Of a stretch of 64,000 bases of DNA, positions 7,505 through 16,984 are shown one piece after another. Below the pieces are notes generated by a model. The model saw nothing but the letters and a program-made list of their open reading frames with translations. It was not told the DNA's origin and did no database searches. Every line of letters begins with the position of its first letter. Positions within the stretch are counted from its first letter, which is position 1. The position numbers and the translations under genes are program-made. This DNA comes from Maridesulfovibrio bastinii DSM 16055. Lineage in GTDB: Bacteria; Desulfobacterota; Desulfovibrionia; Desulfovibrionales; Desulfovibrionaceae. The stretch spans positions 139,524 through 203,523 of the forward strand of contig NZ_KE387014.1 of the NCBI RefSeq assembly GCF_000429985.1. Direction: 5' to 3'.

Positions 7505-8866
7505 CTACAGGTCCTTACCTTTTTTAACAGTGGCAATTTCCGCTCTTACATTAATATTATGTGAATGTAGTCCGGGCTTCTGACCATGCAGATTAAATTT
7601 AATTTTTACGCCGGGACGGAATAAGAGAACATGGGTTGAACCGCCGAAATGGAACATTCCAAGCTGTTCGCCCTTGTTCACATGCTGTCCGGGATACACC
7701 GTAACTTCATTGGAAGAAACTTCAGCCATGCCTACAAACAGCACACCCATAAGTCCGATGTCAGGATTATCAGCGTCAATAAGGACAAGAGCTCTTGAAG
7801 CCACATTAGTGATATAGCTCTGGGATTCATTAGGTCCGGCAGGATCAAATCCCATACTTTGTGCTTCGGCATAGTAGGAACCGTCTATAATTTTAACTCC
7901 GACAATTGTTCCACTTACCGGGCTGTGCCAGCGATGGTAGCTGAGCGCACTCAAAAAGGCCTGATAAAGGGTTCCACCTTCAAAGGTCTTTGCCAGCTCT
8001 TCGCTGTCCAGCATGTGAATGAGTGAATAAGGCTGGGCCTTTATCCAGAACTCATCACGTAATTTAACATCTCTTGCTATTTTATACGGAGCTGATTCGC
8101 AGGAGTTGGCGATCACATAGTCATCATCGGGCGAGGCAACCGGCCTGCGTCCTTCACGAAAACGGCGGGTAAAAAAATTATCCCATGAAGTAAAACCATA
8201 ATGAGGCTTTTTAGGATCACAAATAAAATCTTTGGCAAATCCGGGCATAGCCTTTTGGGCATCACTGCCGAACCAGCCATGCTTCTCGTCATCACTCAAC
8301 ACATAGCATGAGTCAGAAGAACCAAGATATACTGCCCACTGGTTGAGTATTTTTTTCAGCTGACGGTTGACCTTTTTATTCAAAAAGACCGAACAACCTG
8401 CCGGAGTTCCCATAGGCCAGTCCAAAATAGCGTTAATAGGAAAACCAACCAGACCTGTTTCATTAAACTCCGGAGCACGGGTCATCGTATAATTCAACAC
8501 CCGCAGCATCTGCTTATAATCTTTGATCTGGGGATTTCCCACAGGATCTTTCTTATATTTAGCTTCATCCGGAATCTGTTTAAACATTTCATTAAAAAGC
8601 ATGTAGATTTCCGGATCATTCTCAATGAGATCTTTGAATTCCTGTATTACAGGCAACAAGGGAGTATCAGCCGGCTCCGCCGCTACTTTTCGTATCAGAT
8701 CGGCCCGCCACTGACTCTCAAGAGTCTGATCCGAAGGCAGCCATTTACCAACCTTATAAGGGATTACCTGTTCAGAATTATCTGATCTGGATGTTAAAGG
8801 AATACTTATCAATAACGTGCATGCAAAAAAAAGTAGCAATACTTTTTTAAAATGAGATCTATTCAT
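7505..8866 (-). CDS. Exported phosphatidylserine decarboxylase-like protein
   Basis: A 453-residue protein of the phosphatidylserine decarboxylase superfamily. These enzymes self-cleave at a (L/G)GST-type site to form a pyruvoyl cofactor and produce phosphatidylethanolamine. The C-terminal half has YHRWHSPVSGTI and HFGGSTHVLLF (the cleavage serine motif). The N-terminal ~200 residues match the extra domain of the larger PSD-like proteins. Unlike the classical inner-membrane enzyme, it begins with a signal peptide (MNRSHFKKVLLLFFACTLLI), so it probably acts in the periplasm, perhaps on another amino-acid substrate. The ATG at 8866 has GGAGG 4 bases upstream; a longer frame to 8905 lacks one. 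Confidence 0.82.
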   Translation of the reverse strand: MNRSHFKKVLLLFFACTLLISIPLTSRSDNSEQVIPYKVGKWLPSDQTLESQWRADLIRKVAAEPADTPLLPVIQEFKDLIENDPEIYMLFNEMFKQIPDEAKYKKDPVGNPQIKDYKQMLRVLNYTMTRAPEFNETGLVGFPINAILDWPMGTPAGCSVFLNKKVNRQLKKILNQWAVYLGSSDSCYVLSDDEKHGWFGSDAQKAMPGFAKDFICDPKKPHYGFTSWDNFFTRRFREGRRPVASPDDDYVIANSCESAPYKIARDVKLRDEFWIKAQPYSLIHMLDSEELAKTFEGGTLYQAFLSALSYHRWHSPVSGTIVGVKIIDGSYYAEAQSMGFDPAGPNESQSYITNVASRALVLIDADNPDIGLMGVLFVGMAEVSSNEVTVYPGQHVNKGEQLGMFHFGGSTHVLLFRPGVKIKFNLHGQKPGLHSHNINVRAEIATVKKGKDL

Positions 8867-9009
8867 AAAACCTCCGCAGACAAAGCGTTGCAGCACTAAG
8901 GCCACATAACGCCTGACGTTTTTAAGACGGTTAAAATATATTTATATTTTATTTATAACACATTTTGATAAACGTAAAACTTTATCCTCATTTTTTCGAA
9001 ATAAAAAAA

Positions 9010-9033
9010 CCCGGCGGAAATATTTCCGCCGGG
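9010..9033 (-). terminator. Hairpin terminator of the aldehyde dehydrogenase gene
   Basis: A 24-bp perfect inverted repeat (arms CCCGGCGGAAAT / ATTTCCGCCGGG) followed on the minus strand by seven U residues, 30 bases past the dehydrogenase stop codon. Confidence 0.9.
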
Positions 9034-9063
9034 CAGCAAATTATCATATTTTATACTAAAGAG

Positions 9064-10431
9064 TTAAGATCCGACACAGACCGATTTTACATTCACAAAC
9101 TCGCGTATTCCATACGACCCGAGTTCACGTCCGAAACCGGAAATACCGACACCACCGAAAGGAACATGAACATCACTTCTTACGAGGGCATTAATATAAA
9201 CATTGCCGGTTCTTATTTTAGCAGCCAGTTTCTCAGCCAGCGGTATATTTGCAGACCAGATAGAGCCACCGAGTCCAAATGGAGTATCATTAGCCAGCCT
9301 TATGGCTTCATCTATTGATGATACCTTGAACACAAGAGCTGCCGGACCAAAAAATTCCTCCTGACATACATCTGAATCAACCGGAACATTTTCAATAATT
9401 GTCGGCAGATAATAAAAGCCCTTCCCTTCAGGCATGGAGCCTAAACTCAGAACTTTACCTCCTGCTTCAACACAGCGCTTAACCTGATCCTCTAGAGTCT
9501 CCCTCAACCCTTTTGAAGACATAGGGCCCATCTCTGTTGCAGGATCAAGCGGATCGCCCGGCTTGTATGCAGACATGCTCAGCTTCAACTGCTCAATAAA
9601 TTCATCATATACTTCAGCCATTACAATAAAACGCTTTGCGGCAATACAAGCCTGACCAGCGTTTCCACATCTCGAAACGGCTGCGGTTTCAGCAGCTTTC
9701 TTTACATCGGCATCAGCAAGAACAATAAGGGGATCACTGCCACCGAGTTCCATAACAGACTTTTTAAGTCGCGCTCCGGCGGCTGAGGCAACACTTTTAC
9801 CGGCTCCCTCACTACCAGTGAGACTGACAGCAAAAACAGAATCATGATCCAAAACAGCTTCTACTTGATCAGAGCCTATCAGAAGAGTTCTGAAAACATT
9901 ATCCGGGAAACCGGCATCCTTAAAAATTTTTTCTATGGTCAAAGCGCACTGGGGAACATTAGATGCATGCTTTAAAACAACGCAGTTACCGGCCATAAGT
10001 GAAGGAGCTGCAATACGGAAAACCTGCCAGAAAGGGAAATTCCAGGGCATAACAGTTAAAACCGTACCCAAAGGATCAAACCGGACATAAACCTTTTTGG
10101 CGGCATCAGATACAGGTTCAGGAGCAAGCATTGCCTCTCCTTCTTCCGCATAATAGTCGCAGACAAGGGCGCATTTTTCAGCTTCGGCTTTTCCAAGTTT
10201 TACAGGCTTACCCATTTCAACCGCCGCAATACGGGCCAGTTCGACACTGCGTTCCCGAAGAATCTCAGCAGCTTTTTTGAGCAGCACTTTACGTTCTGAA
10301 TAACTTTTTTCTTTCCAATCAGCCCATGCAGCGGCTGTTAAGTCTAAAATAGATTGAACTTTTTCATCGGAATAAGCTTCAAAAGTTGCGACAACTTCTT
10401 CAGTAGCCGGATTAAGACTCTGAATACTCAT
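9064..10431 (-). CDS. NAD(P)-dependent succinate-semialdehyde-type aldehyde dehydrogenase
   Basis: A 455-residue aldehyde dehydrogenase. It shows MPWNFPFWQ (cofactor binding), SLTGSEGAGKSV, the catalytic glutamate motif MELGGSDP, the nucleophile cysteine in GNAGQACIAAKR, and EEFFGPAALVF. The motif spellings and the C-terminal FGGVGISGFGREL resemble the Sad/GabD group that oxidises succinate semialdehyde to succinate, but the substrate is not certain. AAGGAG lies 8 bases before the ATG. It is a single-gene unit with its own terminator, divergent from the nitroreductase across a 625-base gap. Confidence 0.85.
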   Translation of the reverse strand: MSIQSLNPATEEVVATFEAYSDEKVQSILDLTAAAWADWKEKSYSERKVLLKKAAEILRERSVELARIAAVEMGKPVKLGKAEAEKCALVCDYYAEEGEAMLAPEPVSDAAKKVYVRFDPLGTVLTVMPWNFPFWQVFRIAAPSLMAGNCVVLKHASNVPQCALTIEKIFKDAGFPDNVFRTLLIGSDQVEAVLDHDSVFAVSLTGSEGAGKSVASAAGARLKKSVMELGGSDPLIVLADADVKKAAETAAVSRCGNAGQACIAAKRFIVMAEVYDEFIEQLKLSMSAYKPGDPLDPATEMGPMSSKGLRETLEDQVKRCVEAGGKVLSLGSMPEGKGFYYLPTIIENVPVDSDVCQEEFFGPAALVFKVSSIDEAIRLANDTPFGLGGSIWSANIPLAEKLAAKIRTGNVYINALVRSDVHVPFGGVGISGFGRELGSYGIREFVNVKSVCVGS

Positions 10432-11056
10432 ACAAAGACTCCTTATAAAATCATTATAAAAATATTCCTGCCCGTCTTTGCCGGATATATAAGCTGCACG
10501 GCAGGAATGATGAATATAGAAATCAAGGGACAGAGGAGTGCTGAAGGCGGGATTAAAAAAATATCCATATATAATAAGTGGAAGGCCTTCAACTTCCTGC
10601 TGCCGACCAAAAGCATAAAACTAATCACCGCAATTAAACAGTGCCGCCGGACTTATTTTCACAGCCGGAGTAGAGTTTTTTTCGGTAAAAATATCAGTTT
10701 TAGGTGAATTTATCGCTAAAAAAAAGGAACTATCGTGTTCTTTACAGCAATAAGTCCAGAAAAAAATAGTTGGTAACTGAGACTGACTTTGTGACAAATA
10801 GACACGCCTGACAACCTGAAAAAAAAGAACAGCAAAAGTCCGGCGATGAATTATTTTTAGATAACATACTGTTTTAAATATAAAATATGTCTGTAACAAA
10901 ACATATTTTAATATTATCAGATGTCGTAATTTTCAAAAAAACAAATTAAATATAGTTTTCATATGATGTCTGATTTAAGACATCAACAAATGAGTATTTA
11001 ATATTTTTCAGAGGTTGTATACTGACCTGCTGAAATTTGCAAAGGAGGTTATCACC
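10432..11056. other. Intergenic region between divergent dehydrogenase and nitroreductase genes
   Basis: No supported gene. Frames here (for example 10621-10899 on the minus strand) have biased composition and no ribosome site. The right third is very AT-rich and carries the dyad listed at 10964. Promoters for both flanking genes should lie here, but no clear -35/-10 pair was chosen. Confidence 0.6.
10964..10985. promoter_or_regulatory. Dyad upstream of nitroreductase, candidate operator
   Basis: Perfect 8-bp inverted repeat TGATGTCT / AGACATCA with a 6-base spacer, about 70 bases before the nitroreductase start. The sequence does not match a regulator I can name. Confidence 0.35.
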
Positions 11057-11629
11057 TTGAATTCTATTTCAGAGATTCTGAAGCAACGTAAATCCTGCAG
11101 AAAATTTAAAGATCAGGTTCCATCTAAAGAAACCCTTAACGAACTGATTAATGACGCTGTGTGGGTCCCGTCCGGTTCAAATATGCAGCCGTGGAGATTC
11201 GCTGTTATCAGCAACAAGGAAAAGCTTAAATCATATTCTGACAAAGCTAAAAAAATGTGGCTGGAAAATCTGGACGAGTGCCCGTACATGAAAGCATACG
11301 AAAGCACTTTTACAAACCCGGAAGCCAATATCTTCTACAATGCACCATCACTTATAGTGGTTTATGGTGACAGCGAATCATTCTGGTTTAACTACGATTG
11401 CAGTATGGTCGCCCTGAATATCCATATTCTGGCAGAAGAACGCAAAATGGGCTGCTGCTGGATTGGGGAAGCACATAACATTCTTGCTATTCCTTCTGTT
11501 AAGCAGGAGCTTGGAATTCCTGAAAACTACACTCTGGTAGCTCCGATCATCATCGGCTATCCGGATGCTGACAGGGAAGGCAAACAGAACCCCAACAAAC
11601 GCAAGCCTTTCAAAATCAACTTCTTCTAA
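11057..11629 (+). CDS. Nitroreductase-family FMN protein
   Basis: A 190-residue nitroreductase. The N-terminal SCRKFKDQVPSKETL and PSGSNMQPWRFAV are the FMN-binding signatures. The central GCCWIGEAHN and C-terminal PIIIGYPDAD fit the same fold. These enzymes are dimeric flavoproteins that reduce nitro compounds, quinones or other electron acceptors with NAD(P)H; the substrate is unknown here. The TTG start at 11057 is preceded 8 bases upstream by AAAGGAGGT, a near-perfect match to the 16S rRNA 3' end, so it is preferred over the in-frame codon at 11015. It is monocistronic, with its own terminator. Confidence 0.85.
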   Translation: MNSISEILKQRKSCRKFKDQVPSKETLNELINDAVWVPSGSNMQPWRFAVISNKEKLKSYSDKAKKMWLENLDECPYMKAYESTFTNPEANIFYNAPSLIVVYGDSESFWFNYDCSMVALNIHILAEERKMGCCWIGEAHNILAIPSVKQELGIPENYTLVAPIIIGYPDADREGKQNPNKRKPFKINFF

Positions 11630-11640
11630 AAAAATAAAAA

Positions 11641-11670
11641 CGTCCCGCATATTAATACGGGACGTTTTTT
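11641..11670. terminator. Hairpin terminator between convergent genes
   Basis: CGTCCCG / CGGGACG stem with a 10-base loop, a T-run on the plus side and an A-run on the left. It can serve both the nitroreductase (+) and the FAD/Fe-S gene (-). Confidence 0.9.
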
Positions 11671-11698
11671 ATTTAACCAGAACTGAACGCATAATCTT

Positions 11699-14494
11699 TT
11701 AACGCGTAGCTTCTTCCACCAGATACAATATATTGCGGTAAGTCTTTCCACCGTGAAGTGTGAGGCCTATTTCACAGGTTCTTGACACACTGTAACCCTC
11801 ATCACAATCAGCGATCTGCTCTCTCAAACCTTCAAGAGCGGAGGCGTTTAATTCGGGCTTATGAAAGCCTTTGTCTCCTGAAAAGCCACAACAATTTATA
11901 CCCTTGGGAACAACTACGGATTCTGCGCATTTCGAGGCCAGCTCCGTGAGAAATCCATCAAGCCCCATTGCCCTTGTTGAACAGGTCGGGTGCAGGGCAA
12001 CAGTTTTTTTAAGCTTTTTAAAATCAAGACGATCAACAACTTTTTTTACAATGAACTCAATAGGGTCCATCAAAGTAAGACGTTTATCAAGCGTCTTTTT
12101 CATTCTGTCAAGACATGGACTGGTGTCACAAAGGACCAGATATTTTCCGTTTTCGGTAGCCTTCAGCAAAGCCTGTCCAAGACCGGCAGCAAGTTCATCA
12201 GCATGCTCCTTAAGCCCCTTGGTTTCAAAAGCCTTGCCGCAGCACAGCTTATCCATGGAATCAGGAAAAACTACTTCATAGCCGGCCCTTTCAAGCAGTC
12301 TGACGGTTACATCCATCAACGGTTCCGAATCATCCCCTTTTGCGGGTCCCATGCTGCGCACGGCACACGAGGGGAAGTAAACAATCTTTTCAGATCCGGA
12401 CTGAAGATTAAGTTCAGGAATGCTGCTTCCTCCACTAGGCATTGCTTTATTCCAGAGAGGAATTCTGCCGCCGGAAAGAAATCTTGCGGATGAAGCCATT
12501 GCCCCGATTGCTGAGTCGCCAATAATTTTCTGGGCAAGTGACATTCCATTTAAACCGAGGGATACGCCTTTAAGAACTCCGGCCATGTGTCCGGCAACAT
12601 AATCAGCAGTCTTCAAGGCCCGCTGCGAATGTTTTTTGCCCCTGCGCTCTCTGATAAACTCCGGAATATGAACTCCCAGCGGGCATTTCATGCCGCAAAG
12701 TCCGTCAGTTGCGCAAAGCTGTTCACCATAACGGTTGAACACTTCTTCCCAATCATCGGCAATATCGTCTTTTCCTTCGCTCCTCAGCTTGGTGACAGCC
12801 CTGATAAGACTTATGCGCTGCCGAGGAGTAAGCCCGATATTTCTTGAAGGACAGACCTGCTCACAAAAACCGCAATCAATACAGAGATCAATATTGGGAT
12901 CAGCGGCAACCGGACTTTTCAATCCGTGGACATGGGCTTTTTTATCATCGCTGATCAAAATGCCCGGATTTAAAATTCCCTGCGGATCAAAAAGATCTTT
13001 CACTTTCAGCATCACCGAATACAGGAATTCTCCCCATTCGTTGCAGACAAAAGGAGCCATAGCCCGTCCGGTTCCATGCTCGGCCTTCAAAGATCCGTCA
13101 AAACGCTTTGTAATGAGGTCAACAAGATCGACCATGAAATGGTGAAGTTTGTCTACTTCTTCAGGGTCAGCAATTTTAACAGGAATTGAAAAATGCAGGT
13201 TGCCATGGAAAGCATGGCCCATTATTCCTGCGGCATAATTGTACTTGTTAAACAGATTCTGGAAAGACTCACACCCTTCGGCAAGGTCTGAAACCGGGAT
13301 ATTGATATCTTCGGTAAAGACAAACTCATCAGGTTCTCTGAAATTGGCGATAGCCGGGAACAAGGCCCGGCGGATATTCCACAGATGTTCACAGGTTTTA
13401 TCATCAGTAGTGAATTCCTGTTCGGATAACGAAGGGAACCTACCAAGAATCTCCAGAATATCCGACATATTCTGCTTAAGGGCTTCATCGTTCTCAGCCT
13501 TTGTCTCGATGAGCATTGCACAGGCCCCATCTTCAAGGGACTTCATGACATCCGGGATGCCTTTAAGGTTCTGCATAGCTGTCAGGCAGTTATAATCCAG
13601 AACCTCGGCTGCATCGATTTTGCAATTCCCCTTCATGGCAATAACTGCATCTGTAGCCACAGCAAGAGAAGGAAAGAACATCAGTCCTACAGCTCTCACC
13701 GGAAGAGTAGGCACGGTTCTCATCAGAACTTCATGGATAAAACCAAGAGTTCCTTCCGAACCGATCATAAGATGCATGAGAATATCTATGGGATCATCAT
13801 AATCAACAAACGAGTTGACCATATAACCGATGGTATTCTTGATTGAATATTTTTTACGTATTCTTTCAACCACATCCTGCTGTGATATTATTTCTGTCCG
13901 CAACTTTAACAGCTCGGCCAGCAGCTCTCCATGAGATTTGCGGAAATCAGCAACACTCTCTTCAGCTGTGGTATCCAGATATGTACCATCGGCAAGAATA
14001 ATTTTCATGCCCAGCACAGAGTTGTAGCAGTTATCCTCAATCATGCAGCACATTCCGGCAGAGTTGTCGGCAATGATTCCACCCATAGAAGCGGATGCCA
14101 TTGAAGCCGGATCAGCTCCCATCTTACGTCCGAATGGAGCAAGAGCCTGATTAACGTCAACACCAGTGGGAGAACTTCCCGACCAGAACAACTGGCCGTT
14201 GTCCAGAACCTCTATCCGGTTCCAAAAGGGACCTTTAAGACGAACAAGCACACCATTGCCACAGGCCTGACCACTCACCGCGGTTCCTGCGCCGCGGAAA
14301 GTGACCCCGATGTTATTACGTGAACAAACCTCAAGAACCCTGACTATCTCAGCAGGATTTCTAACATCAACAACCAGCTTCGCCTGCGGCTCAAAATAGC
14401 TCGCATCAACGGCATAAGTCTTAACAAGCGCGGGGTGGTCGTAAATTCGTTCGGCAGGTATATACTGCCGCATATCATTAACCAGTTTATGCAA
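11699..14494 (-). CDS. FAD-linked / Fe-S 2-hydroxyacid dehydrogenase (D-lactate or glycolate type)
   Basis: A 931-residue fusion. Residues ~30-480 are an FAD-binding type-4 oxidase (GVTFRGAGTAVSGQA; C-terminal GHAFHGNLHFS, KAEHGTGRAMAPF). Around residue 537 is a 4Fe-4S motif C-x2-C-x2-C-x3-CP (CIDCGFCEQVCP) with a second, looser cluster (CATDGLCGMKCP). The C-terminal ~250 residues carry two cysteine-rich CCG domains (CCGKAF, CCGFSG), as in GlpC/GlcF/LldE partners. It should oxidise D-lactate, glycolate or a similar acid and pass electrons to the membrane. The TTG start has AGGAGG 6 bases upstream. It overlaps the upstream transporter gene by 8 bases. Confidence 0.88.
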   Translation of the reverse strand: MHKLVNDMRQYIPAERIYDHPALVKTYAVDASYFEPQAKLVVDVRNPAEIVRVLEVCSRNNIGVTFRGAGTAVSGQACGNGVLVRLKGPFWNRIEVLDNGQLFWSGSSPTGVDVNQALAPFGRKMGADPASMASASMGGIIADNSAGMCCMIEDNCYNSVLGMKIILADGTYLDTTAEESVADFRKSHGELLAELLKLRTEIISQQDVVERIRKKYSIKNTIGYMVNSFVDYDDPIDILMHLMIGSEGTLGFIHEVLMRTVPTLPVRAVGLMFFPSLAVATDAVIAMKGNCKIDAAEVLDYNCLTAMQNLKGIPDVMKSLEDGACAMLIETKAENDEALKQNMSDILEILGRFPSLSEQEFTTDDKTCEHLWNIRRALFPAIANFREPDEFVFTEDINIPVSDLAEGCESFQNLFNKYNYAAGIMGHAFHGNLHFSIPVKIADPEEVDKLHHFMVDLVDLITKRFDGSLKAEHGTGRAMAPFVCNEWGEFLYSVMLKVKDLFDPQGILNPGILISDDKKAHVHGLKSPVAADPNIDLCIDCGFCEQVCPSRNIGLTPRQRISLIRAVTKLRSEGKDDIADDWEEVFNRYGEQLCATDGLCGMKCPLGVHIPEFIRERRGKKHSQRALKTADYVAGHMAGVLKGVSLGLNGMSLAQKIIGDSAIGAMASSARFLSGGRIPLWNKAMPSGGSSIPELNLQSGSEKIVYFPSCAVRSMGPAKGDDSEPLMDVTVRLLERAGYEVVFPDSMDKLCCGKAFETKGLKEHADELAAGLGQALLKATENGKYLVLCDTSPCLDRMKKTLDKRLTLMDPIEFIVKKVVDRLDFKKLKKTVALHPTCSTRAMGLDGFLTELASKCAESVVVPKGINCCGFSGDKGFHKPELNASALEGLREQIADCDEGYSVSRTCEIGLTLHGGKTYRNILYLVEEATR

Positions 14495-15656
14495 CGCCAG
14501 CCTCCTTTTTCTCAGCGTCTTCTTTATATTTCCACAAGCCGATCCCGCGCAGTATCAGGGGAATTGTAATCAGGACCATGGTTACCCAACCCATGCTGCC
14601 GTAGCCCTTTCCGATAAGCGGAATAAGTCCGAACTGAGCTACACACCAGCAGGCGACAACCAGAATTGTGGAAGATATCATTGCATGAAAACGCTGTCTG
14701 CGTGCCTTTTCTTTTTCATCTAAATTGCGACCCATAAAAGTTACGAGTCTATTTGTGGTGCCGAAAACAAGTGCCACTCCTGTAGACACAGCTCCGACCA
14801 CAATGCATACGGAAATAAGGGTAGTCATCCAGCTTGAACCGACTCCGTGCATAACTACAAACAATGCGGGAACAGCTTCCTTAAGGATGCCCTGATCAAC
14901 AAAAGCAAGAATGCCGAAATAGGTCAGATACATAATTACGCAATTGATGAAAATTCCTGTTCCGATGGCTTTTTTGAGACATTTTTTTTCCGGACAAACC
15001 TGAGCGTGAACAATATAAGCCCCTATTGCCGCGCAGTGCAGGGTACCGTACTTTACGCCCCACCATAAGGCATCCCAAAAGGAATCAGGTCCTTTAAACG
15101 CTATTTCACCACTTTTTATTGCTGTCATATTTTTAACAATATTAGGGAAATAGTGTATTATATTAGGAAGGTAAATCAGAAACATACTTATAATAAGCAT
15201 TACGGAGACAACCGCAGCCGATTTTCTGACCAATTCCGAACCATAGATAGTAAACACGAAAATAACTGCGGCAATCCCAAAAGTATTCAACATGTATGAT
15301 GTGCCGAAAATTTTGGATAAGATTGTCCCTCCGGTTGCAAAAGCAACAGAGGTTGCAAGCAGTAAAATTGCATTAACCAGAACCTCATAGATCGGAACCG
15401 CAAAAAAACCTATCCCGCCGTAAACTTTTTTAGACCAGTTGCTGTAGTCATAAGTTTTAAACTTATTGGCAATGACCATTGCATAGTACATGGAAATCCC
15501 CATGACCAGCATTGATACAGCAGGCATGAAAATAGATGTCCAGTTATGGTTCAGATAAAAAGCAACAATCTGACGACCGGAGGCAAATCCTCCGCCAAAA
15601 TGGGAACTGAACCAGACCAGAGCAATGGCGAGATATCCGGGAACAACTTTTTTCAT
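14487..15656 (-). CDS. YkvI-family membrane transporter (copy 2)
   Basis: A 389-residue integral membrane protein with about ten hydrophobic helices, recognised as the YkvI family of the APC-type transporters by its N-terminus (HFGGGFASGRQIVAFYL) and the C-terminal LIGKGYGSMGWV. The substrate of the family is poorly known. It is very similar to the gene upstream (15668), so a tandem duplication has occurred. Overlap with the FAD/Fe-S dehydrogenase suggests it imports that enzyme's substrate or a precursor, which is inference. The AGGGA ribosome site is weak. Confidence 0.85.
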   Translation of the reverse strand: MKKVVPGYLAIALVWFSSHFGGGFASGRQIVAFYLNHNWTSIFMPAVSMLVMGISMYYAMVIANKFKTYDYSNWSKKVYGGIGFFAVPIYEVLVNAILLLATSVAFATGGTILSKIFGTSYMLNTFGIAAVIFVFTIYGSELVRKSAAVVSVMLIISMFLIYLPNIIHYFPNIVKNMTAIKSGEIAFKGPDSFWDALWWGVKYGTLHCAAIGAYIVHAQVCPEKKCLKKAIGTGIFINCVIMYLTYFGILAFVDQGILKEAVPALFVVMHGVGSSWMTTLISVCIVVGAVSTGVALVFGTTNRLVTFMGRNLDEKEKARRQRFHAMISSTILVVACWCVAQFGLIPLIGKGYGSMGWVTMVLITIPLILRGIGLWKYKEDAEKKEAGVA

Positions 15657-15667
15657 AATATAATTCC

Positions 15668-16825
15668 CTAGGCTTCGCCGATTTCTTTTTTAGAAAAACG
15701 CCAGATTCCGAATCCTCTGAGCAGAACAGGCAAAGTAAGAACAAGCAGGGTTACCCAGCCTATATTGCTGTAGCCCTTACCAATAAGCGGAATAAGGCCG
15801 AACTGAGCAACACACCAGCAGGCAACAACAATAACAGACGATGAAGCAACAGCATGAATTCCACGTTTTCTTTTCTTCTCGTCACTGTCTAAATCGCGCC
15901 CGAGGTAATTAACAATTCTGTTGGTAGTGCCGTAAACAAGGGCAACGCCTGTAGAGACAGCACCAAGAATAATGCAGACCGAAATGAGCATGGTCATCCA
16001 TGTTCCACCAACACCGTTCATAACAACATAGAGTGACGGAACAGCTTCTTTTAAAACACCCTGATCAGCAAAAGCGAGAATCCCGAAATAGGTCAGATAC
16101 ATCATTCCGGTATTGATAATAAAACCAACAATCGCGGCTTTTTTGAGGCTTGCTTTATCGGGACAGGCCTGAGTGTGAACAATATATGCACCGATAGCGC
16201 AGCATTGCAGCGCACCGTACTTTACAGCCCACCACAGGGAATCAAGTAATGTGTCAGGACTTCCGGTGACGATCGCCCCACTTTTAATGGCCGCAAAATT
16301 TTTAATAATATTGGGAAAAAAGGCTATAATATTGGGGATGTATATAATAAACATGCAGGCTATCAGAATGAGTGAAACAATCGTTGCCGACTTTCTGACC
16401 AAAGCTGCACCATAAATTGTGAGAAAAAAGATAACCAGTGCAACGCCTACAGTATTCAGCATGTAAGACGTTCCAAAGGCTTTGGCGATGGTTGATCCTC
16501 CGGTTGCAAAAGCAACAGCCGTCACAAGAACCATAAGTATATTGAAAAGAATTTCGAAAAGCGGAGACATTACCGCGGAAGTAGGTCCGAAAACTTTTTT
16601 AGACCAGCTGCTGTAATCATAGACTTTGAATCTGGCAGCAATGACCATCGAAAAATACAAGGTCATTGCCATAAGCAGCATGGATACTGCTGGCATGAAA
16701 ATGGATGTCCACTGATGTTTCAGGTAAAAAGCAACAATCTGCCTGCCCGAAGCAAACCCACCTCCGAAATGGGAACTGAACCATACAAAAGCTACCGCAA
16801 GATGAGCCGGAATAATTTTCTTCAT
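15668..16825 (-). CDS. YkvI-family membrane transporter (copy 1)
   Basis: A 385-residue paralogue of the following gene, with the same HFGGGFASGRQIVAFYL and LIGKGYSNIGWV landmarks and the same helix spacing. It is the first gene of the transporter-transporter-dehydrogenase operon. The start at 16825 (MKKIIPAHLA) is chosen by alignment with its paralogue (MKKVVPGYLA). Neither it nor the longer TTG start at 16864 has a clear ribosome site. The two copies may form a heteromer or handle different substrates. Confidence 0.85.
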   Translation of the reverse strand: MKKIIPAHLAVAFVWFSSHFGGGFASGRQIVAFYLKHQWTSIFMPAVSMLLMAMTLYFSMVIAARFKVYDYSSWSKKVFGPTSAVMSPLFEILFNILMVLVTAVAFATGGSTIAKAFGTSYMLNTVGVALVIFFLTIYGAALVRKSATIVSLILIACMFIIYIPNIIAFFPNIIKNFAAIKSGAIVTGSPDTLLDSLWWAVKYGALQCCAIGAYIVHTQACPDKASLKKAAIVGFIINTGMMYLTYFGILAFADQGVLKEAVPSLYVVMNGVGGTWMTMLISVCIILGAVSTGVALVYGTTNRIVNYLGRDLDSDEKKRKRGIHAVASSSVIVVACWCVAQFGLIPLIGKGYSNIGWVTLLVLTLPVLLRGFGIWRFSKKEIGEA

Positions 16826-16891
16826 TTTTTTAGTTTGGTTAAAGATTGATAAATCTGAGGCCAATCTGCGGAGAAGCTTTGTTCACCCGAT

Positions 16892-16908
16892 AATGACCGC
16901 CGGTCATT
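16892..16908. promoter_or_regulatory. Dyad, candidate operator
   Basis: Perfect 8-bp inverted repeat AATGACCG / CGGTCATT around one central base, 67 bases before the first YkvI gene. It is too compact for a terminator loop, so an operator is more likely. Confidence 0.45.
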
Positions 16909-16970
16909 TTTTTCATAAAATCAAAAAAATGCTGATCAATAAAACTTTTAAAATAGCAGGAAGTTTATTC

Positions 16971-16984
16971 TGGAAGGACTTCCA
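16971..16984. promoter_or_regulatory. Second short dyad in the divergent region
   Basis: TGGAAG / CTTCCA arms with a 2-base centre. It may be a second regulator site for the YkvI operon. Confidence 0.3.

Noticed and set aside
10621-10899. 92-codon minus-strand frame in the dehydrogenase-nitroreductase gap
   Set aside because: No ribosome site, biased composition and no family resemblance; likely chance in AT-rich DNA.
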